Below, piece by piece: positions 17,051-24,899 of a stretch of DNA of 40,998 bases (position 1 is the stretch's first letter; every line of letters begins with the position of its first letter). Both the position numbers and the translations under genes were made by a program. The stretch is taken from positions 1-40,998 of the forward strand of contig NZ_VWPI01000016.1 in NCBI RefSeq assembly GCF_015155755.1. Reading direction: 5' to 3'. The DNA is from Komagataeibacter sp. FXV3 (lineage in GTDB: Bacteria; Pseudomonadota; Alphaproteobacteria; Acetobacterales; Acetobacteraceae). The notes below the pieces were generated by a model. The model had not been told where the DNA came from. It did not search any database and was given only the letters and a program-made list of their open reading frames with translations.

Positions 17051-17527
17051 CCTCTGTCCTCCTCTGTGCGGGGAATACGGGGGTGGTGTTGGGTCATGTC
17101 AGCTTGCACGGGCATGGCGGCAACCGTGTGGACCGGATTGCCGACAGCCTGTCATGAACGTGCCTGCAGGGCCTGCGTTGCATCCATATTTCACGTCTTT
17201 TATTGTATTTTTAAAATATTAATCCTGATTTCATAATGAAAAATATGGAAAGTATTGGAACATCCCGGGAACTATTTTGGGCAATACTGTATACGGGAAA
17301 AACGGCCAGGCCGTTTAAGGTACGCGTCCAAGCGCGGATGTGTCTCATACGGCAGTCTTGCGGGTGGGACGCACGACCGCCCGTGTCGCGCATACCGGAC
17401 GCGGGGCGCGTGCAGGTCATATTTTATTACAGCATACGGTATGCCAGCGGCATCAGCGCAGGGCACCGAGCCCATCGTGGCGCGTTATGGACAGGGGCCA
17501 CGGCAAACGCCCGGCAACCTGACAGGT
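17051..17527. other. Divergent intergenic region between ndvB unit and antiporter gene
   Basis: Contains an AT-rich core (17195-17290) likely to hold promoters for both directions. It includes an inverted repeat AGTATTG/CAATACT (17251-17257 with 17282-17288) and a tighter palindrome at 17300-17316. The antiporter frame is open back to 17255, but the translated stretch is rich in Arg, Cys and Tyr and unlike a protein N-terminus, so I treat it as leader. Confidence 0.45.
17300..17316. promoter_or_regulatory. 17-bp palindrome in the antiporter leader
   Basis: AAACGGCC and GGCCGTTT flank a single A, giving perfect 8-bp arms. It lies about 210 bases ahead of the antiporter ATG, just past the AT-rich likely promoter. 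It could be an operator or a leader hairpin; as a terminator it lacks a sufficient T run. Confidence 0.45.
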
Positions 17528-19126
17528 ATGGCGCGCATGTCCAATGTAGGGCGGTTTGAATTCATCCTGCTGCTGATCGTCCTGATCGTGGGGCTGGAAC
17601 TGGTGGCGCGCAAGCTGCGCCTGCCGCCAGCGGCGGCGCTGGTGCTGGGGGGCATCGCCATTGCGCTGGTGCCCGGCGTGCCGGTGATCGGGATCGACCC
17701 CGATCTGGTGCTGATCGTATTCCTGCCACCGCTTCTGCTGGCGGGGGCGTATTTTTCCGTCTGGCATGCATTCCGCACGCATCTTCTGGGCATACTGCAA
17801 CTGGCGGTGGGCGGGGTTGCGTTCACCACACTGGCCGTGGCTGTGGCGACGCGCTGGCTGATTCCGTTCATGCCATGGGCTGCCTGCGTTGCTCTTGGCG
17901 CGATCGTGGCCCCACCCGATGCGGTAGCGGCGAAGGCGGTGCTCAAGCACGTGCCCCTGCCTGAACGGATGACCACGCTGCTGGAAGGTGAAAGCCTGCT
18001 GGATGACGCGGCCAGCCTGGTGATCTACCGTTTCGCCACGGTTGCGGTCATGACCGGCAGTTTCGGGGCGGTGCATGCCACGGTCACGTTTTTCTTCCTG
18101 GCGCTGGGGGGGCTGGTGCTGGGCTGCGCGCTGGCATGGATCTGGATCAGGCTGCTGGCGCGGGTGCGTGACCGTATCCTCAGCATCACCATGACATTGC
18201 TGCTGCCATGGGTGGCCTATATCGGGGGGGAGCAGATGGGCGCTTCAGGGGTCATCACCACCGTCGTGGCCGGACTGGTTCTGGGCTGGCGGCAGCATGA
18301 CGTGTTCAGTGCCGATGAACGCCTGCGCTGGGCGGCGGTATGGGAAGTGCTGGTGTTCGTGCTGGAATCCCTCGTGTTCGTGCTGATCGGCATTTCGCTG
18401 CATGCCATCGTGCTGCGTCATATGGGCACGCCATGGGTGGCGCAGGACGTGTTCCGCCCGGTGGCGGGCATCGTGGCGGTGGTGCTGGTGTCACGGTTTG
18501 TCTGGATGCTGGTGACGGAGGGCATACGCGTCACGTTCCTGCCGCGCGGCAGGCGACCGGGATGGCGGCCATATTTCAGCTTCGTCGCCATCATGGGATG
18601 GTGCGGCATGCGTGGCGTGGTCAGCCTGGCCATCGTGCTTGCGCTGCCTGCCGAAATGCCGAACCGCGACATCATGCAGATCGCGACCTTCGTGGTCATT
18701 CTGGTGACCGTTCTGGGGCAGGGGACAACCATTGGCTGGGTCATCCGCATGACGGGGGGGGAACGGGGGACGTCACGCGGGCAGCGCCACCAGTTGTCTG
18801 TGTCGCAGGCGCGCGCGCTGATTGCGCGATCACAGGAATATGCCATGCGGCAGCTGGCCTTTGCGCCCGATGGGCAGATCGTCCATTCCCGCCTGCTGGA
18901 ACAGTACGCCTACCGTGCGGAACTGGCTGAACGCTTCAGTCATGAACAGCAGGCGCTGCAAGGACGCAAGGATGCGCATTACAGGGCGCTTCTGGCGACG
19001 ATCGACGCCGGTCGGGTCGAACTGCTGCGCCTGCACCGCAGCGGGGAAATCCATGATGCCGTCCTGCATCAACTGGAACATGAACTGGACCTGCAGCAGA
19101 TGACGGCGGAAGGCGGCCTGATCTGA
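17528..19126 (+). CDS. CPA1-family Na+/H+ antiporter
   Basis: 532 residues. The start at MARMSNVGRFEFILLLIVL is chosen because the first membrane helix begins within ten residues; only a weak ACAGG precedes it. Twelve or so helices span residues 10-430. Family signatures are ALGAIVAPPDAVAAKAVL (ion-site Asp in PDAVAA), LLEGESLLDDAASLVIYR and MGWCGMRGVVSLAIVLALP. A hydrophilic C-terminal domain of about 120 residues follows (SQARALIARSQEYAMRQLAF...), as in the NhaP/YjcE-type bacterial CPA1 group. It exports Na+ (or K+) in exchange for protons, relevant to pH and salt tolerance, in keeping with the osmoregulated-glucan gene next door. Its TGA lies two bases from the stop of the convergent LysR gene, with no terminator between. 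Confidence 0.93.
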   Translation: MARMSNVGRFEFILLLIVLIVGLELVARKLRLPPAAALVLGGIAIALVPGVPVIGIDPDLVLIVFLPPLLLAGAYFSVWHAFRTHLLGILQLAVGGVAFTTLAVAVATRWLIPFMPWAACVALGAIVAPPDAVAAKAVLKHVPLPERMTTLLEGESLLDDAASLVIYRFATVAVMTGSFGAVHATVTFFFLALGGLVLGCALAWIWIRLLARVRDRILSITMTLLLPWVAYIGGEQMGASGVITTVVAGLVLGWRQHDVFSADERLRWAAVWEVLVFVLESLVFVLIGISLHAIVLRHMGTPWVAQDVFRPVAGIVAVVLVSRFVWMLVTEGIRVTFLPRGRRPGWRPYFSFVAIMGWCGMRGVVSLAIVLALPAEMPNRDIMQIATFVVILVTVLGQGTTIGWVIRMTGGERGTSRGQRHQLSVSQARALIARSQEYAMRQLAFAPDGQIVHSRLLEQYAYRAELAERFSHEQQALQGRKDAHYRALLATIDAGRVELLRLHRSGEIHDAVLHQLEHELDLQQMTAEGGLI

Positions 19127-19128
19127 CC

Positions 19129-20040
19129 CTATCCGATCGCCTGCGCCATCACCCCTGCCAGCCAGTCGGCAAAGACCTGCAACCGGTGCGACAGGTGCTT
19201 GCGGTGGGGATAGAGCAGCGCCATGGGCATGGGTTCAGCCCGATAGCGGGGCATGACCTCCACCAGTTCGCCCGCCTTGATGTGATGGCGCACGTCATAG
19301 GCCGGAACCTGTATCAGCCCAAGGCCCGCAAGGCAGCAGGCCACAAGGGCTTCGGCACTGTTGACGCTGACCCGGCCGGGCAGGGCCATGGTCCGTATCC
19401 TGTCGCCTTCCATCCATTCCCATTCCTCCACCCGCCCGTTGGAAGGCGAGGCATAGCGTACCGCCTTATGACCCGGCAGGTCGGCAGGGCTGTGGGGTAC
19501 GCCATTGCGGGCAAGATAGGCGGGACTGGCCACGTTGATGAAGGCCAGTTCCCCCATCCGGCGCGCGATCAGCCCGGAATCGGACAGGGGACCGACACGC
19601 AGCACGCAGTCGATCCCGTCTTCGATCAGGTTGATGGCGCGGTCGGTGACACCCAGTTCGATCTCGATTTCAGGGTAGCGGTCCAGAAATGCAGGCAGCG
19701 CCGGGGCAACCAGCAGGCGGCCGATCCGTCCGGGCATGTCCACGCGCAGCAGGCCGCGCGGGTTGCCGCGATCATGACGGAACAGGGCCTCGGCTTCCTC
19801 CACATCCGCCACCAGTCGTACGCAGTGGTCATAAAACGCCATTCCGTCCGGCGTGGGGGCAACGGAGCGCGTGGTGCGGGCCAGAAGCCGTGCGCCCAGC
19901 CGGGATTCAAGTTCCTGTATGGCAGTGGAAACCGTGGAACGGGGCATCTTGAGCGTATCCGCGGCCCGGGTGAAGCTGGCAGTTTCCACCACGCGGGCAA
20001 AAATGCGGAAAAGGTCGATACGGTCCACCATTGTCACCAT
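19129..20040 (-). CDS. LysR-family transcriptional regulator
   Basis: 303 residues. The N-terminal winged helix-turn-helix is LFRIFARVVETASFTRAADTLKMPRSTVSTAIQELESRLGARLLARTTR in outline (positions about 7-57). A substrate-binding domain starts near GLLRVDMPGRIGRLLVAPALP and resembles the PA0477/DmlR-type group that acts on local dehydrogenase genes. It is divergent from the SDR gene with a 132-base gap, the classic arrangement for LysR control of its neighbour and itself. An in-frame ATG three codons on is an alternative start; neither has a good ribosome-binding site. Confidence 0.93.
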   Translation of the reverse strand: MVTMVDRIDLFRIFARVVETASFTRAADTLKMPRSTVSTAIQELESRLGARLLARTTRSVAPTPDGMAFYDHCVRLVADVEEAEALFRHDRGNPRGLLRVDMPGRIGRLLVAPALPAFLDRYPEIEIELGVTDRAINLIEDGIDCVLRVGPLSDSGLIARRMGELAFINVASPAYLARNGVPHSPADLPGHKAVRYASPSNGRVEEWEWMEGDRIRTMALPGRVSVNSAEALVACCLAGLGLIQVPAYDVRHHIKAGELVEVMPRYRAEPMPMALLYPHRKHLSHRLQVFADWLAGVMAQAIG

Positions 20041-20065
20041 CAGGCTGCGAGTTTGTTCGTGTTTT

Positions 20066-20082
20066 CTGACATGTGTTGTCAG
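20066..20082. promoter_or_regulatory. Inverted repeat between LysR and SDR genes, candidate operator
   Basis: CTGACA (20066-20071) and TGTCAG (20077-20082) separated by five bases, in the 132-base divergent gap. The 17-base size and the TGACA/TGTCA arms suit a LysR-type recognition site. Function is inferred from position. Confidence 0.5.
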
Positions 20083-20172
20083 GAAAGGGAACTTTATATC
20101 CCGATTTCAACTGATAACTTATGGATATGAACAGTGCGGCATATGTCCGCGCAGCATGAATGGAGGCTGGAT

Positions 20173-20946
20173 ATGGCTGATCATAGCATCAAGGGTAAAA
20201 CGGTCCTGATCGCGGGCGGGGCAAAGAACCTTGGCGGCCTGATCGCGCGTGACCTTGCGGCACATGGCGCGAAGGCCATTGCCATCCATTACAACAGCGA
20301 GGCGACACGGCCCGAGGCGGAAAAGACCCTTGCCGACCTGAAGGCCGCAGGCGTCAACGCCGTTGCATTCCAGGCAGACCTGACGCGCGATGGCGCGGTG
20401 GCAAAGCTGTTTGCGGATACGGTCGGGGCGATCGGCCGGCCTGACATCGCGATCAACACGGTGGGCAAGGTGCTGAAAAAGCCGATTGCCAACACCAGTG
20501 AGGCCGAATTTGATTCCATGTTCGCAATCAATACGCGCGTTGCGTATTTCTTCATCAAGGAAGCGGGCATTCACCTTAATGACCACGGCAAGCTGCTGAC
20601 CATCGTCACCTCGCTGCTTGGGGCCTATACGCCGTTTTATTCCACCTATGCCGGGTCCAAGGCGGCGGTGGAACATTTTACCCGCGCCGCGTCCAAGGAA
20701 TATGGCGCGCGTGGCATATCGGTGAACGCCATCGGGCCGGGGCCGATGGATACGCCTTTTTTCTACGGGCAGGAAGCGCCAGAAGCCGTGGCCTACCACA
20801 AATCGGCCGCCGCCCTGTCACCGTTCAGCAAAACCGGCCTGACCGAAATCGAGGACATCGCCCCCCACGTCCGCTTTCTTGTATCCGACGGGTGGTGGAT
20901 GACCGGACAGACCACCCTGATCAATGGTGGCTATACAACGAAGTAA
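20173..20946 (+). CDS. SDR-family oxidoreductase
   Basis: 257 residues of the classical short-chain dehydrogenase family. Glycine-rich cofactor loop IAGGAKNLGGLIARDLAAHG near residue 12; catalytic Ser in TIVTSLLGAYTPF; Tyr and Lys in YSTYAGSKAAVEHF; the post-active-site PG motif in NAIGPGPMDTPFF; and the C-terminal WMTGQTTLINGGY. The usual NNAG is INTVG, a change seen in some family members. The acidic residue that would select NADH is not evident and HYNSEATRPEAEK suggests NADP(H). The start at 20173 has GGAGG eight bases upstream. It is divergent from, and probably controlled by, the LysR gene. Substrate unknown. Confidence 0.92.
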   Translation: MADHSIKGKTVLIAGGAKNLGGLIARDLAAHGAKAIAIHYNSEATRPEAEKTLADLKAAGVNAVAFQADLTRDGAVAKLFADTVGAIGRPDIAINTVGKVLKKPIANTSEAEFDSMFAINTRVAYFFIKEAGIHLNDHGKLLTIVTSLLGAYTPFYSTYAGSKAAVEHFTRAASKEYGARGISVNAIGPGPMDTPFFYGQEAPEAVAYHKSAAALSPFSKTGLTEIEDIAPHVRFLVSDGWWMTGQTTLINGGYTTK

Positions 20947-20978
20947 TCATACCGGTTTCACCAGGTGCCCCCGCCGTT

Positions 20979-21056
20979 AACCCACGCGTGCCGTCCCCAA
21001 CCGATCCCGTCCGCCGTCAGGGCGACGGGCAGGGAACGGGTCCACACGCGTGGGTT
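20979..21056. repeat. Long nested inverted repeat after the SDR gene
   Basis: Arms AACCCACGCGTG (20979-20990) and CACGCGTGGGTT (21045-21056) match perfectly over 12 bp. The GC-rich loop itself can fold: CCCGT with ACGGG, and an inner CCGTC/GACGG stem. It lies 33 bases after the SDR stop and ahead of repeat copy B. It could be a terminator-like or RNA-stabilising structure, though no T run follows. Confidence 0.6.
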
Positions 21057-21104
21057 GCGGGCAATGGCAGTGTCCTTGCGGGTAAAGCCTGCGTGCAATC
21101 ATAG

Positions 21105-21194
21105 GAAAGTGTTTGGTGAAGCTTTTTTCAAAAAGCTTCGGAAGAAGCTGCCTTTCTGGAGAAGGGCGACACCCAGAAACTTTTATTTTTTAGA
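21105..21194 (+). repeat. Dispersed double-hairpin repeat, copy B
   Basis: Begins GAAAGTGTTTGGTGAAGC and ends AAACTTTTATTTTTTAGA. First stem GAAGCTTTTT/AAAAAGCTTC (21118-21127 with 21130-21139); the second stem is degraded (GCTGCCTTTCTGGAGAAGGGC). It lies between the convergent SDR and ABC exporter genes, ending five bases before the exporter stop. Matches copy A (6426-6516, opposite strand) and the first third of copy C (24902-24931). Confidence 0.8.
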
Positions 21195-21198
21195 TAAT

Positions 21199-23085
21199 TT
21201 ATTGGTATCCGGCGGCCTGCAATTCAAACAGTTCCGCATACCGGCCGCCCTGAGCCAGCAGTTGTTCATGTGTACCGGCCTGCAGGACGTGGCCATGTTC
21301 CAGCACGACAATCCGGTCCGCCGTGCGCACGGTGGAAAAGCGGTGGGAAATCACCAGTGCTGCCTTGCCATGCCGGAGCGCGCGCAGGCGTTCGAACACA
21401 TCCGTTTCCGCCCGCGCATCCAGCGCGGCGGTCGGTTCATCCAGTATCAGCAGATCCGCATCGCGCATATAGGCGCGGGATATGGCGATTTTCTGCCATT
21501 CGCCACCGGACAGTTCCCGCCCTTTCGCCACGCGCTTGCCCAATGGCTGGTCATACCCCATGGGCAGTCTGGCCACGACATCGTCGGCCAAGCCTTCATG
21601 CGCCGCAGCTGCGATGCGCTGCGTGTCTGCAAGGGCCGTAATCCGGCCCACGGCTATGTTTTCCGACGCGGTCAGGCTGTAGCGGACAAAATCTTGGAAT
21701 ATGACGCCGATATGCGCGCGCAGGTCGGTCAGCTCCATGTCGCGCAGCGGCACGCCATCTACCGTGATCCGCCCTTCGTCAGGGTCATACAGCCGCGTCA
21801 GCAGCTTGACGATGGTGGTCTTGCCCGCCCCGTTTTCCCCCACCAGCGCCACGGTTTCCCCGGCAGCAATGGTCAGGTCCAGATGCCGGATGGCCCAGCG
21901 GTCCGTGCCGGGATAGCGGAAGCCCACGTTTTCAAACCGGATGCCCTGTCTTATCGGTGACGGGAAAGGCCGGGCCGTCGCAGGCGATATGATGGCTGGC
22001 CGAAGGTCAAGGAAAGCGAAGAAATCATTAAGGTACTGCGCCTGGCTGGCGGTCTGTGTAATACCCAGCAACAGGCTGGACAGCATGGAATGCAGCCGCA
22101 GGAACGATCCCGACAGGAATGTCAGGTCGCCCACCGTAAATTGCCCGCGCACCGTATCCCACACAATGACCAGGTAGACGCCGTAATAGGCGACCGACCC
22201 GATGGCTGCGAAAAAGCCGCTCCAGACAAAACGGCGCAGGGCCAGCCTGCGGTTCTGTTCCAGCACGGTTGCGGCGGCGGCGCGAAAGCGGCCAACCAGG
22301 AAATCCCCCAACCCGAACAGCTTGAGTTCCTTGGCATGTTCGGCGCTGGCGCCAACATGGCGCAGATATTCCATTTCACGCCGTTCGGCCGTCTTGGCGC
22401 GGATCAGGCGATAGCCTTCGGCATTGAAATGCGCCTCTCCCGCCGCCGAGGGCAGGAGGGCGACCAGCAGCACCAGCACCATCCACGGCGCGAACGCCAC
22501 GACACCAATCGCAAGTGTCAGCGCGGTCACGGCGGTCTGGGCAATGTTGAACAGTTGCACCAGCAGGTTGTTGCGGCCCGATGCCTGGCGGCGCGCGCGT
22601 TCCAGCAGGTCCTGCAGGGCGCTGGATTCAAACTGCTGCAGGTCCAGTGTCGCGGAATGACCCATCAAGGCAAGACTGACGGAATTGATATAGCGTTCAT
22701 TCAGCAGCCCATCGACCAGCACGATCGCGCGCGATGTCAGATCCGACAGGATGATCAGGGCGAATTCCAGCGCAATCCAGCCTTCCAGCCGGGTGGTAGG
22801 CCCATGCAGCAGCCAGTCCGGCAGGGAACCTGACGGGGGGGCGTGGGTGCTGGTGCGGATGACCTCATCGACGATCAGCTTGCCAACATACAGCGCCAGT
22901 GGCGGCTGGATCGCCTGCACCAGTCGTAGCGCGATACTGGCCAGTGTCAGGGCCGGGCTGCATTTCCATATCTGGCGGAACATGCGCGGCACATGGCCGT
23001 AAACCCCGAAGCGCGCAGCCAGTCGCGCACGCCACGATGGGGCGGGCGGGTTATGGTGATCCGGGCTGTCAGGTTCTGCGCTCAA
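21199..23085 (-). CDS. ABC exporter, fused permease and ATPase
   Basis: 628 residues. The N-terminal half is a six-helix exporter domain (about 50-370), and the C-terminal half an ATPase: Walker A GENGAGKTT, Q-loop IFQDFVRYS, signature LSGGEWQK, Walker B LLILDEPTAALD and switch His in VISHRF. One fused subunit works as a homodimer at the inner membrane and exports a lipid, drug or peptide; the substrate cannot be told. The start is a TTG at 23085 with GGAG about ten bases upstream; no ATG occurs until the first helix region, so an unusual start codon seems real. It stands alone, with repeat copy B directly after it. Confidence 0.9.
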   Translation of the reverse strand: MSAEPDSPDHHNPPAPSWRARLAARFGVYGHVPRMFRQIWKCSPALTLASIALRLVQAIQPPLALYVGKLIVDEVIRTSTHAPPSGSLPDWLLHGPTTRLEGWIALEFALIILSDLTSRAIVLVDGLLNERYINSVSLALMGHSATLDLQQFESSALQDLLERARRQASGRNNLLVQLFNIAQTAVTALTLAIGVVAFAPWMVLVLLVALLPSAAGEAHFNAEGYRLIRAKTAERREMEYLRHVGASAEHAKELKLFGLGDFLVGRFRAAAATVLEQNRRLALRRFVWSGFFAAIGSVAYYGVYLVIVWDTVRGQFTVGDLTFLSGSFLRLHSMLSSLLLGITQTASQAQYLNDFFAFLDLRPAIISPATARPFPSPIRQGIRFENVGFRYPGTDRWAIRHLDLTIAAGETVALVGENGAGKTTIVKLLTRLYDPDEGRITVDGVPLRDMELTDLRAHIGVIFQDFVRYSLTASENIAVGRITALADTQRIAAAAHEGLADDVVARLPMGYDQPLGKRVAKGRELSGGEWQKIAISRAYMRDADLLILDEPTAALDARAETDVFERLRALRHGKAALVISHRFSTVRTADRIVVLEHGHVLQAGTHEQLLAQGGRYAELFELQAAGYQ

Positions 23086-23280
23086 TCAGGAATGGCTCCA
23101 GCAGGGATGGGGAAGGTGGCTGACGGACACGCTATCCATCCCATATCACGGGCTGGCCCGGCATTGCTGCCGTGGTGCGCGGGTGATGTGGGGACCTTTC
23201 GCCACCGCGCAGCCATATCTGTGGTGGATGGCCGATCCTGAGCGCGCATCACGTCCTGTCGGGCAGACTGGCGGGGGCGG

Positions 23281-24312
23281 TCACGCGTCGTCGGGGTCGT
23301 TACCTGGTGCGGTACCGCGTTGCGTGCATGGCGTGGGCAGGCCCAGATGGTGCGTGCCCTTCTGCGTTGCAAGCTGCATCTGGCGTTCCCGTTCCGCGTA
23401 ACGCCTGCGCTGGGTTTCGGTGCGCTGGTCGGCGCAGTGGGGGCAGCTTACACCTTCCACATAGTCCGGGCTGGCGCGGTCCGCTTCACTCAGGGGGCTG
23501 CGGCAGGCGTGGCAGACGTCAAATGTGCCGGGTTTCAGCCCGTGGCCCACGCTGACGCGCTGGTCAAACACGAAACATTCGCCATCCCACAGGCTTTCAT
23601 CCTGCGGCACGGTTTCCAGGTATTTCAGGATACCGCCCTGCAGGTGGAACACGTCTTCCACCCCTTCGGCGCGGACGAAGGCGGTTGCCTTTTCACACCG
23701 TATGCCGCCGGTGCAGAACATGGCGATCTTTGGCGTGCGCCCCTGTTCCAGCAGGTCATGCCGCCGGTCGCGGAACCATTGCGGGAATTCCCGGAACGTG
23801 CGTGTGCCGGGATCAATGGCGCCGCGGAAGGTGCCGATTGCGACCTCATAATCATTGCGTGTGTCGATCACAATGGTGTCCGGATCGGAAATCAGGGCAT
23901 TCCATTCATCGGGCGCGACGTAGTGGCCGACATCACGGCGTGGGTCCAGTCCTTCGACCCCCATGGTCACGATTTCACGCTTGATGCGCACCTTCATGCG
24001 GTGGAAGGGCAGGGCAGGCGCACGGGAAAACTTGACTTCCAGATCAGCACATCCCGGCAGGGCGCGGATGATGCCCAGAATACGCTCAATCGCGTCATCC
24101 GTCCCGGCAATGGTGCCGTTTATGCCTTCATGCGCCACCAGCAGGATGCCCCGTATGCCCAGTTCATGGCAGGCGTCGAGCAGTTGGGTACGCACGGCGG
24201 CACAATCCGCGAATGGTGTGAAGTGATAGAGTGCCGCCACACGGATTGGCAGCGCGGCCGCTGTCGCGGTGTGGGCGGTGGAAGGGGAAGAATCTGTCAC
24301 AATGGCAACCAT
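23281..24312 (-). CDS. trhO: tRNA uridine(34) hydroxylase, rhodanese-domain protein
   Basis: 343 residues of the TrhO (formerly YceA) family, which uses prephenate-independent oxygen-dependent chemistry to hydroxylate uridine 34 in the wobble position of several tRNAs. N-terminal acylphosphatase-like domain with [13 protein letters not shown]; rhodanese domain about 125-225 with [15 protein letters not shown] and active-site loop [15 protein letters not shown]; then the family signature [12 protein letters not shown]; and a zinc-ribbon-like segment with CHACRSPL and CPHCADQ. The ATG at 24312 is preferred over an in-frame TTG three codons earlier; both lack a strong Shine-Dalgarno. Divergent from arsC. 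Confidence 0.93.
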   Translation of the reverse strand: MVAIVTDSSPSTAHTATAAALPIRVAALYHFTPFADCAAVRTQLLDACHELGIRGILLVAHEGINGTIAGTDDAIERILGIIRALPGCADLEVKFSRAPALPFHRMKVRIKREIVTMGVEGLDPRRDVGHYVAPDEWNALISDPDTIVIDTRNDYEVAIGTFRGAIDPGTRTFREFPQWFRDRRHDLLEQGRTPKIAMFCTGGIRCEKATAFVRAEGVEDVFHLQGGILKYLETVPQDESLWDGECFVFDQRVSVGHGLKPGTFDVCHACRSPLSEADRASPDYVEGVSCPHCADQRTETQRRRYAERERQMQLATQKGTHHLGLPTPCTQRGTAPGNDPDDA

Positions 24313-24502
24313 GCGCTTCAAAAGGGATCGCTGACGAAAGCCCGTAAGTCAAACAGGACATGCCCGGGGATCCGGACACGCAACCAGCGCAGTCATAGCG
24401 GAAATCCCATGTGAATGCACGATGTCAGGCAACGGGCTGCCAACGGGGCCGGGACATGTTTATTATGTGCGCATATCGCCTGACCATATGGGAAGACCAT
24501 GG

Positions 24503-24868
24503 ATGACCGTTACCCTGTACCATAACCCTGCCTGCGGCACGTCGCGCAACGTGCTGGCCATGATCCGCGCGGCCGGGATCGAGCCGGTCGTGGTGGAATA
24601 CCTGAAAACACCACCGACCCGCGCCGACCTGGATGTACTGGCCAGCCGCCTGGTGGTGCCGGTGCGCGACCTGCTGCGCCAGCGTGGCACGCCCTATGCA
24701 GAACTGGGGCTGGATGATCCGACGCTTACGGATGGGGACATACTGGATGCCCTTGCTGCCCATCCGGTGCTGCTCAATCGTCCCGTGGTCATGACTGATC
24801 AGGCGGCGCGTCCCTGTCGGCCCAAGGAAATCCTGTTTGAAATCCTGCCACAGGCCCGTGTGGGCTGA
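24503..24868 (+). CDS. arsC: Arsenate reductase, glutaredoxin-dependent type
   Basis: 121 residues. The protein opens MTVTLYHNPACGTSRNVL with the ArsC active-site Cys in the ACGTSRN loop. Later it has VVEYLKTPPTRADL, LLRQRGTPYAELGL and LLNRPVVMTDQAARPCRP, the last holding the arsenate-contacting Arg region. It reduces arsenate to arsenite with glutathione and glutaredoxin. No arsR or efflux gene adjoins it, so it is a stand-alone member; some such proteins (YffB/Spx-like) do other jobs, but the intact motif favours ArsC. The ATG at 24503 has GGAAG nine bases upstream; the frame is open to 24422 without membrane or domain character. Confidence 0.9.
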   Translation: MTVTLYHNPACGTSRNVLAMIRAAGIEPVVVEYLKTPPTRADLDVLASRLVVPVRDLLRQRGTPYAELGLDDPTLTDGDILDALAAHPVLLNRPVVMTDQAARPCRPKEILFEILPQARVG

Positions 24869-24899
24869 CAACATGATGGATCTGAAGAACCGTTTCAGA

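Noticed and set aside
16777-17115. A 112-codon minus-strand frame overlapping the start of ndvB
   Set aside because: Arg/His-rich antisense-like composition and no ribosome-binding site; the other minus frame (16823-17050) has AGGAGG and better composition.
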